From: Ilex aquifolium
Lineage: Eukaryota; Streptophyta; Magnoliopsida; Aquifoliales; Aquifoliaceae
NCBI GenBank assembly: GCA_951799425.1
Contig: OX637402.1
Coordinates: forward strand, 10,586,001 to 10,650,000
DNA length: 64,000 nt
Direction of reading: 5' to 3'
Shown: positions 57,013 through 64,000 of the stretch, piece by piece
How positions within the stretch are numbered: position 1 is the stretch's first letter
Layout: the number at the start of each line of letters is the position of its first letter
Made by a program: the position numbers and the translations under genes
The notes under the pieces: model-generated
The model's database searches: none
What the model was told of the DNA's origin: nothing
Seen by the model: the letters and a program-made list of their open reading frames with translations, nothing else

Positions 57013-57721
57013 TTATACCATGTTCTTGTAATGGAAAATTTTCGTTATGGATTTCATAATTTTAGCATTATCATATGCCTCATTCCTCAATTCCTCTAGT
57101 TCACTAATTTGAAGTTCCTTAGATAGCCCAACTTTTTTCAAATCAAAGTTCATTGTCTTGATTGACCAATATGCTCTATGTTCAAGCTCAACAGGCAAGT
57201 GGCAGGGCTTTCCATAAACAAGACGATATGGAGACATTCCCAAAATGGTTTTGAAGGCTGTACGGTAGACCCACACTGCATCAGTTAGCTGTAAAGACCA
57301 ATCTTTGTAGTCGGGATTCTTTGTCTTTTCTAAAATTTATTTTGTCTCCCTATTGACCAATTCTACTTGGCCACTTGTCTGTGGATGGTAAGGAGTTGCA
57401 ACCTTGTGGGTTATCAAAAATTTTCTCATCAAGTTTGCAAATTACTAGTTACAAATAAGCAATCCCCCATCACTAGTAATTGCATGAGGGATTCCAAACC
57501 GTAACAAGATGTTTTCTTTCAAAAATTTCACAACAGTTTGATGATTGTTGTTACAGCATGGAATGGCCTCAACCCATTCAGAGACATAGTCCACAACAAT
57601 CAAGATATAGAGATATCCAAACGATGTGGAAAAAGGGCTCATAAAAACAATTCCCCAAATAGTCAAAAATCTCAATAATCAAAATGGGATTTAAGGGCAT
57701 CTGTTTCTTTTAGTAATACCC
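57013..57721 (-). pseudogene. pol: Athila integrase remnant
   Basis: On the minus strand: FMSPFSTSFGYLYILIVVDY, VSEWVEAIPCCNNNHQTVV, the second Asp in ITSDGG, stops, then the [11 protein letters not shown] region and [18 protein letters not shown]. It closely parallels 19629-20300 of Athila A. The upstream part is cut at 57722 by an LTR. Confidence 0.85.
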
Positions 57722-59285
57722 TGCTTGGTTTTTGTTTCACCCTAATCTCCAAACACGAACCCGGATTATGTGTATGGCTTATATGAGTAGGTGAGTGTCA
57801 CTCTTCCCCGGGTTCCATGCAAGAAATGGGAAAATCGTGTGTGTGAATGAAAATGTGTGTGTGTGTGTGCAAAATTGCTCCCCAAGCGTAGAGAGACTTG
57901 CAATGTTGTGTTTTATTTGGAATTGAGTATTCCAAGGTCATCTCCTCAGGGAAGGTTGGTCGAATTGTGGTGAAGGTGATTTTGTGAAGAAATGAAAAGT
58001 GTAAAATCTTGTGAGTTTGTGTTTTAATGAGTGGATTTTTTGATAGAAATGCAAGAAAACAAGGTTGGCTAATCTGAAGAGATCATTCCAATGGGAATGC
58101 CAAATCAACTCAATTCATTCAACCAATGGTGCCTAGCTGTTTGATTGATTCATAGGAAGTGAGGGACTAATGTGGAGGTGTAGGCTCAAGCATACCTCGT
58201 GACAAGTCTATGGTGTATCAAGAGCTCACAACCACGTCCACACTTAACCTAGTCAAACCATATACTTTACACTGCGAGGAAGACTGGAGGAGAGTTGATT
58301 TAGCATACCCAAAAGGAAATCTCCCTTGGATTAGCCAACTAAAAACTTAGCTATCCATAGTCAAAGCAAAAACATGCATAATGTAAAGAGACATGGTGAA
58401 GAAATGAAACATGGAACTAGTATTAATGTAAGAAAAGAGTTAAACTAAAAGAGAAATGACATTCATAGTCAAAATACAAAGATTGGAAACAAATACACAA
58501 ATGTAGAACTTGAAATGCTAGAAATACTTAGCTAAGCTTGCATACAACTTGAATGAAAGAATTTAGAGTGAGAAGGGAAAAGATTACAAGTAATTTCAAG
58601 CTTACAACACTGAAAATGGTGAAGAAATAATGAAAATCAAACTTTCTCTCTCTAACTTCATCTTCTTCCTTGAGCTTCTCTCTCTAAAATGTAAGTGGGT
58701 AGATGAATTCTTTTGTAAAAGTGTCCCAATTTCGTCCATAACCCCCCTAAGATCTGTGAGAGATGACTTGCATCATTGGAAAGGGATTGGACACCTTTTT
58801 TACAGCAAGGACAGGCCATGCCTTTCCTTTTGCATGCTTCCCCCAACCACTCTCTTCCTCTTCCATGATTTTTCTTCCAAAGTCAGACCTTAGGTGTAAG
58901 AGAGCATGCTTGTATGTAGAATATGTCAGGGTATGTGTGGGAGAAGCAGAGGTCGGCCCACGAAGCAGTTGGAGTTGAGATTGTAGATTTCTGGCGTTTC
59001 TGGATAAAACCTACCGGTAGAACGTCAACAAAACTTACCGGTAGATTTTTTTCCAGCAGACAAAACCTACCGGTAGGATTTGGTAGGGGTAGCAGTAGAA
59101 AATTTCCAGTGAACAAAACCTATCGGTAGAACGTCAACAAAACCTACCACTAGGTTTTCACCTGTTTTGGCTTTTTCTTGATTTCTTGCTATCCCAAGCC
59201 ACCCGTTAAGCCTCCCCTCCTTCTTCATTGTCTTTAAGAACTTGATGGAAGGCTTAATACGCGCCATTACCTACTCTTTACCTAC
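57722..59285 (-). repeat. Athila-type LTR, 5' end cut by Athila element C
   Basis: On the minus strand it ends ACCAAGCA at 57722, inside the integrase remnant. Its start is missing because a plus-strand element begins at 59286; the rest probably lies beyond that element. CTACCGGTAG sites lie at 59011-59020 and 59067-59076, with three decayed relatives up to about 59155. Confidence 0.75.
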
Positions 59286-60911
59286 TGATTAGCACAAAAC
59301 ATTGCATATTTCATGTGCCAACACATTCCTTTTTCACTTGCTTTTGGGGATTAAATGAGTGGAATTGTGCTACTTGAGCTATTAACGAAGATTTGTAGTG
59401 TTTGCAGATAAAAGGTGATAAATGGTGCTTATTAAAGCCTTCCCAAATGGTTTGAGGTGAATGATGATGAAAGGATGGCTTGAAGATAGCTCAGGAGGTG
59501 AGGAAGCCATGAAATCAGAAAATCAGAGAAACCGTATCTGTGTCCCATACCGGTACGCTGAGGCTACTGGAGTTTGACGTACCGGTATGCCATACTGGTA
59601 CGCTCTGCTGAAACAACCCAGATTCTGCTGGCCATTCTCTGCTGCCTTGAGGGTCCCACCAAAGACAATCTCCCACCTGCTTCTGACTCTTCCAACACCA
59701 TGGGCACCCCTTGCACATCTCTCATTGGACTTTTAGAGCCTTGGTGATCAATGAGGAGAGAGAAGAGAGTGATGTTGGGTGTGCAGACAAGGTCTGTACC
59801 ACCCTGTCCAACCCACCCTCTTGGCAGCCCTATGGAGGGAGATCACATCACTGAGCTAGGGGACTCTCCAGGGACATTTTTTTTAGGGGGGGGGGGAGAT
59901 ACACCATTATTCTGGATATACACTGTAATACACATTGAAATATAGAGAGAGAAGCTATAGGAAGAAGATGAATAGTGTTAGAGAGAGAAGTTGAGATTTT
60001 TACATTTTCTTCCATGCATTGTCTTCCATTTTCATGTAAGAATCTTCTAAGCTCTATTTAAAGTCTTTAATGCCATTTATTTCTAGTTGTTTGCAAGTTT
60101 AGTCTTCCATTAAAACTTTCACCATTAATGCTTCTATGTTCTTAAATATCTTAGCTTTAAATGGGTATTGAATGTATTCTCATCTAGTCTTTGCTTTCTT
60201 GCATTAATTTAGCTAGACTCTTCATTACTTTAGAATGTCTTTCCATTTCATTATTGTCTTTAATTTGAGCATGAGTAGCTAAACCTTTATGTTGGCTAAT
60301 CCAAGGGAGACCTCCCCTTGTGTATGCCATTTTAACTCTCCTTCTTTCCTCCCTTCAGTGTACGATGGTTCGGTTTGACTGGGTTGAGTGCGGACTTTGG
60401 TTGTGAGTCTTTGATATCCCGTAGGCCTAGTCACGGGTTATGCTTGGATCCTCACTTCCATTTCGCCCCTCACTTCCCACGAATCAATCGTTCATTAATG
60501 CACCATTGGAGGAGGGATTTGAGTTGAATTGGCACTCCCATTGGAGTGAACCCTTTGGATTAGCCAACACTTGTTTCCAATTCAATTTCATTGCAACTCA
60601 ACTCACAAACCAAACTTCAACTACAAAATATTTTACACATTCTTTTCACCGAAATCACTTTCAAAACGATTCACATCCTTCCCCGAGAAAACGAACATGG
60701 AATACCTCCAAGTAAAACACGACACGCAAAAGTCTTCTTGCGCTTGGGAAGCATTTTTGCCCACTTGCACATTTCATTTTCCACCATTCCCGTGCCCTTT
60801 CTTTTGACATCATTCCAAGGGAGAGTGACACTCCCCTTCACACACACATCATTCATACACATTGAGGGAGAATGTTAAGAGGTTAGGAACAACAAGGAAA
60901 TAATTCAAGCA
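59286..60911 (+). repeat. 5' LTR of Athila C
   Basis: Starts TGATTAGCAC and ends TTCAAGCA; 1626 bp. ACCGGT-core sites are ATACCGGTAC (59547-59556) and GTACCGGTAT (59579-59588). It contains the common family block 'gggagagtgacactcc'. Confidence 0.85.
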
Positions 60912-60915
60912 TTTT

Positions 60916-60933
60916 TGGCGGCGTTGCCAGGGA
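60916..60933 (+). other. Primer-binding site of Athila C, tRNA-Asp
   Basis: TGGCGGCGTTGCCAGGGA matches the tRNA-Asp complement with two mismatches, 4 bp after the LTR. Confidence 0.8.
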
Positions 60934-61070
60934 CGGCAAAGTGTCGAATCGAGAAGGTGATTTCTAGACAACGGAGGTAAGTCCCGTGACCTTCATCATG
61001 AGCTGAGGTACGTTGTTCCGTGTATATATTCTTGTTTGTGTAGAATTTCATTTGTAGATAGTTTTGTTGC

Positions 61071-62535
61071 ATGTGGGGACGAGATGAACAAAACCGATTG
61101 GTTAGACAACCCTTAGGCCCCAACATGAATATTGACCAAGACCCACCCGAGGATGGGGGTGATAATTTTGATAATGTTGGTGCCAATCCAAACATTCAAA
61201 GGGGTGGGGGAGTGCCCGAACCTAGAATGCCTAATCCACGAATGCAATTTCCCCCTCCCGTGAATGATGGGAATAACATCCAAATGGATCCTCCGACGAG
61301 GTCTATGAGGGATTTCCTTCAACCAACCCGTGGCACCACACCTTCATGCATCATCTTACCGGTCCAAGCTCAGCTCTTCCAAGTTAAGCCGGGGATGTTG
61401 CAACTACTTCCTACATTCCATGGAATTGAAAAGGAAAACCTCTACTTGCACATAAAGGAGTTTGAGGATATAGTTGCAACCTTCAATGCTAAATATGCTA
61501 TGGAGGACATAGCCCGATTGAAATTGTTTCCTTTCTCCCTCAGAGATAAAGCCAAATCATGGTTGTATGCCTTGCGACCTCGATCCATTACCTCTTGGGC
61601 CCAAATGCTTTTTGAATTTTTGAATAAATTTTTTCCGGTTCATAGAATCACTTCTTTAAAAAAAGGAAATTCAAAACTTTTATGAGAAGCCCAATGATCA
61701 ATTCTATCAATGCTGGGATCGTTACAAGGAGTTGATACAATCCATACCACATCATGGCTTTGAATCGTGGCAACTGGTAAGTTTCTTCTATGAAGGAATC
61801 ACACCAACCCATAGACAATTCATTGACATGATGTGTAATGGCGAGTTCTTGAACAAAGACCCCGATAAGGCCCTAGACTACTTTAGTACATTGGCCCAAA
61901 ATGCACAATCTTGGGACATTAGGGATCCCAACGATGTACCTAGGATGTCTTCGGGTAGTAGTCAACCACAAGGAGGAGGGATATATGACTTGAGAGACCG
62001 GGAAGACTTGCTTTCAAAAATTGTTAAATTGTCAAGGAAAGTTGAGAGTCTTGAAGTCAATAGGAGACACGAGGTGTCTAATGTGTCACGTACCGGGGAG
62101 GCTTGCTCGATTTGTGAGAGTGTGGAGCATTCCATATCGGAGTGCCCCAACATTCCAGTGCTGAAGGAAGTGTATCACGAGCAAGTCCATGCATTTAACC
62201 AAACAAGGCAATCATTCTCCCCTCACTCAAACACGTATAATCCGGGTTAGAGCAATCACCCTAATTTTAGTTGGAGAAATGAGAACCCCACTCCTCATGG
62301 TTCAAATGCACACATACCTCCCGTGCCTCCTAAGCAAGGTCAATACCAAAATCAATACCAAGGCCAAGGGCAAGCGTCTAGATCCCAATACCCCCGGACT
62401 AATCCGCAAGGGTATTCGTCAAACCCACCACCACAGAATTTTTCACCAAGTCCACCTCCACAAAGCTTTTCTCATCAAGGACCATCCAATCCTCCCACCT
62501 ACCAACCTCCCCATAAGAGGAATTTGGAGGAAGTG
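61071..62535 (+). pseudogene. gag: gag of Athila C, nearly intact
   Basis: Starts MWGRDEQNRLVRQ. Capsid core LLPTFHGIEKENLYLHIKEF and LKLFPFSLRDKAKSWLYAL. One frameshift lies in the A run near 61660, after which KPNDQFYQCWDRYKELIQ continues. The zinc knuckle CSICESVEHSISEC (CX2CX4HX4C) is at 62104-62145. One TAG stands where Trp is expected (62248-62250). The Pro/Gln-rich end is cut at 62535 by the CRM insertion. With only two lesions it is the best-preserved gag here. Confidence 0.88.
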
Positions 62536-63416
62536 TGATGCAAATCATAGCACAACTTCAAGGGATCTAGTTCAAGTTCCAATTGGGCCGGTTACAAGAG
62601 CACAAGCAAGGAAGTTTAAAGATGTACTCAATAGACTGATTGAAGAGGCATGGACTCAAGCAAATTCGTGGAGGCCCATTGAGCATGATCCACTTAGGCA
62701 ACAAAGAGTCATCAACATGATTCAAGTTCTAGAAGAATCTAGCTAAGGCGAAGCATAAATGGGCATGTTTTAAATTACTCTTTTTTGGGTCTGATTGCAA
62801 GGCTTTCCTTGTCTATTTAGGAGTGTGATCAGCCTAGTAAAGGGCTGATTGTCTTTCTTTTCTTCTTTTAGGCAAGTAAGAGTTTTAGTCTTTAGTTATT
62901 CCTATTTGGGTTTGGATTGTCAAAATATAAACTCAGATTAGGATTTGTTTCCTTAGTATATTAGGATTTGTTTCTTTATTAGATTAGGATTTGTTTCCTT
63001 ACTAGATTAGGATTTGTTTCTTTAGTAGATTAGGATTTGTTTTCCTTAGCAGATTAGGAATTTTCTTTGTAATGGCCAGCCAATAAATAGGCGTCTAAAT
63101 CAATGAAAATGTAGATTATTATTCAGTAAATTTTGAGAGTATTTTCTCTACAGTTCTTTGAAGAACTAAACGAACTTATTGGGATTTTTCGTGGCGTTCA
63201 CCAGCGACTTATCAAACGGGTTTCCACACCGTTTGTGGCGTCTTCCTTTATACCAAGGTTCTTGTTTCGCATCAAACAACGGGTTGAGGTCATATATACC
63301 AAGGTTCTTGTTTTTCGTAAACAACAGGTCGAGGTCTATCATTCAAATCTGATCATAGAACGATCTTGGGTTCCTTTTCGTGTTGAATCTAGTTATTTTG
63401 GCGGGGATTCACATCA
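62536..63416 (+). repeat. 5' LTR of second CRM element, with embedded pol end
   Basis: 881 bp, start TGATGCAAATC, end TTCACATCA. The first ~210 bp encode the polyprotein tail (VPIGPVTRAQARKFKDVLNR ... stop near 62744), present because the LTR copies the pol 3' end. Five TTAGGATTTGTTT units (starts 62938, 62961, 62984, 63007, 63030; 23-bp period) precede the TATA-like CAATAAATAGGC at 63081-63092. Confidence 0.9.
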
Positions 63417-63418
63417 TT

Positions 63419-63430
63419 TGGTATCAGAGC
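63419..63430 (+). other. Primer-binding site, tRNA-Met
   Basis: TGGTATCAGAGC is a perfect match to the common plant initiator tRNA-Met primer site, 2 bp after the LTR. Confidence 0.92.
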
Positions 63431-64000
63431 ATTGGTTCTAGTTCAGGTTTGCCTATCTCTTAAAAAAAAAAAAAACATTTCTTCTCTTTTTTTTGTGTTC
63501 TTTACTCCCAAATTCAACAAATTCTAGTTTAGCCGAATTTTCTTCATCCCCCATTTCGCTCGTATTTTCTTCTAGTTTATTACAAAATTTTATTCTATTA
63601 CTATCAAAAGATAGTTGCTGATCATCAAAAAAAAAAAAACAGAAAGGAGTCAAAAAAAAAAAAAAAGGCCGAAAAAAAAAAAAAGTGAAGCCCAAAATTG
63701 TTTGGTTCTAGTTATTACGAAATTGTTTGTTTTCATCTATTTTGTGGAAATCTTGCTATTTTGTGCTTCCAAACAATCCAATCAGCCGTGTTCCTTGAAT
63801 TCTTGCTCTTAAAACCCGAAATTCCTTGATGAGTTCTTGGTGAATTGTTGCTAGAAATTTTGAGAATTGTTTGTTTAGTTTCAAAGGAACTAGGAGAGAA
63901 TTATCAAGTGGAAAAAAAAAGGCAAGAGTGATGAGAACATTAGAGGGTTAAAAGCCACGTATTTTTTTTGAATGAAACACGAGTGTAGAGTGATTCCATT
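63431..64000 (+). other. 5' leader of the second CRM element
   Basis: Noncoding leader with A/T runs (63464-63476, 63627-63685), like the purine-rich leader of the other CRM element. No gag start is seen before the window ends. Confidence 0.6.

Larger units (their letters stand above)
59286..64000 (+). mobile_element. Athila element C, 5' part, with a CRM element inserted in gag
   Basis: 5' LTR 59286-60911, tRNA-Asp primer site and gag, interrupted at 62536 by a CRM element. The rest lies outside the window. The left flank is CCTAC (59281-59285). Confidence 0.82.
62536..64000 (+). mobile_element. Second CRM-type element, 5' end
   Basis: The LTR starts TGATGCAA inside Athila gag. It is followed by a tRNA-Met primer site and a leader that runs off the window. 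The left flank is AAGTG (62531-62535). Confidence 0.85.

Noticed and set aside
62536-62746. Truncated CRM pol gene or tandem element upstream of the LTR
   Set aside because: The fragment begins exactly at the LTR start TGATGCAA and is part of the LTR; the same holds at 5248-5458 and at 42806-42887 plus 44531-44664.

Overview
This window looks like AT-rich, gene-free heterochromatin from a plant, most likely a eudicot. I see no host gene, rRNA gene, tRNA gene or CRISPR array. Nearly everything is LTR retrotransposon, stacked by repeated nested insertion. Lineages recognised from priming sites, motifs and termini: (i) Athila-type Ty3/gypsy elements, with a tRNA-Asp primer site, an FMDD reverse transcriptase and an extra 3' ORF; (ii) centromeric CRM-type chromoviruses, with a tRNA-Met primer site and LTR ends TGATG...CATCA; (iii) a decayed Tat-type Ty3/gypsy element; (iv) a decayed Sirevirus-like Ty1/copia element; and (v) several solo LTRs and one short SINE. 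The CRM elements make a centromeric or pericentromeric origin plausible, but that is inference.

Layout. 1-7026 is the 3' part of Athila element B: a conserved noncoding block, a solo LTR, an extra-ORF pseudogene, a polypurine tract and a 3' LTR that carries a solo CRM LTR. 7027-7814, 29374-29445 and 31268-31760 are three pieces of one copia pol gene. They are split by a short non-autonomous Athila-like element (7815-29373, minus strand) and by a solo LTR (29446-31262). The non-autonomous element itself carries a solo LTR (10009-11347), a SINE (11388-11494) and a complete Athila element A (13151-27106, plus strand, TSD TCAAT). 32573-35181 is another solo LTR. 35790-44664 is a complete CRM element (minus strand, TSD ACAAT) with a solo Athila-type LTR in its 5' LTR. 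44670-46110 is LTR-like. About 47080-50515 is a Tat element, broken by an LTR near 47618-48861 and followed by a solo LTR at 50516-53544. 55080-62535 holds further Athila LTRs and gene remnants, including the 5' end of Athila element C. A second CRM element starts at 62536 and runs off the window.

Most insertions were bounded by target-site duplications (TSDs) read directly from the sequence: CTTTG/CTTTT, ATGGC, GTATT/GTATC, ATATG, CCACATTCA (SINE), TCAAT, GATAT, AGTTA, ACAAT, ATCAT and CACCT.

The most interesting signal is regulatory. Nearly every LTR family carries its own cluster of short repeated motifs, usually CpG-containing and self-complementary, and usually upstream of the promoter. 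The flanking LTR can stay homologous while the motif changes: GTACCGGTAC, CTACCGGTAG, AACCTTCCGGAAGGTT, TTCGAACG, GTCCGGAC, CTCGAGCGGT or AGCGCC; in CRM, a subfamily-specific 23-25 bp tandem repeat. In two separate Athila elements the same motif class occurs in the LTR and again just upstream of the extra 3' ORF, in one case directly before a TATA box. This looks like a family-specific cis code that could answer to an element-encoded factor. A 113-residue ORF with a Cys/His cluster in element A is one candidate, and the extra 3' ORF is another.
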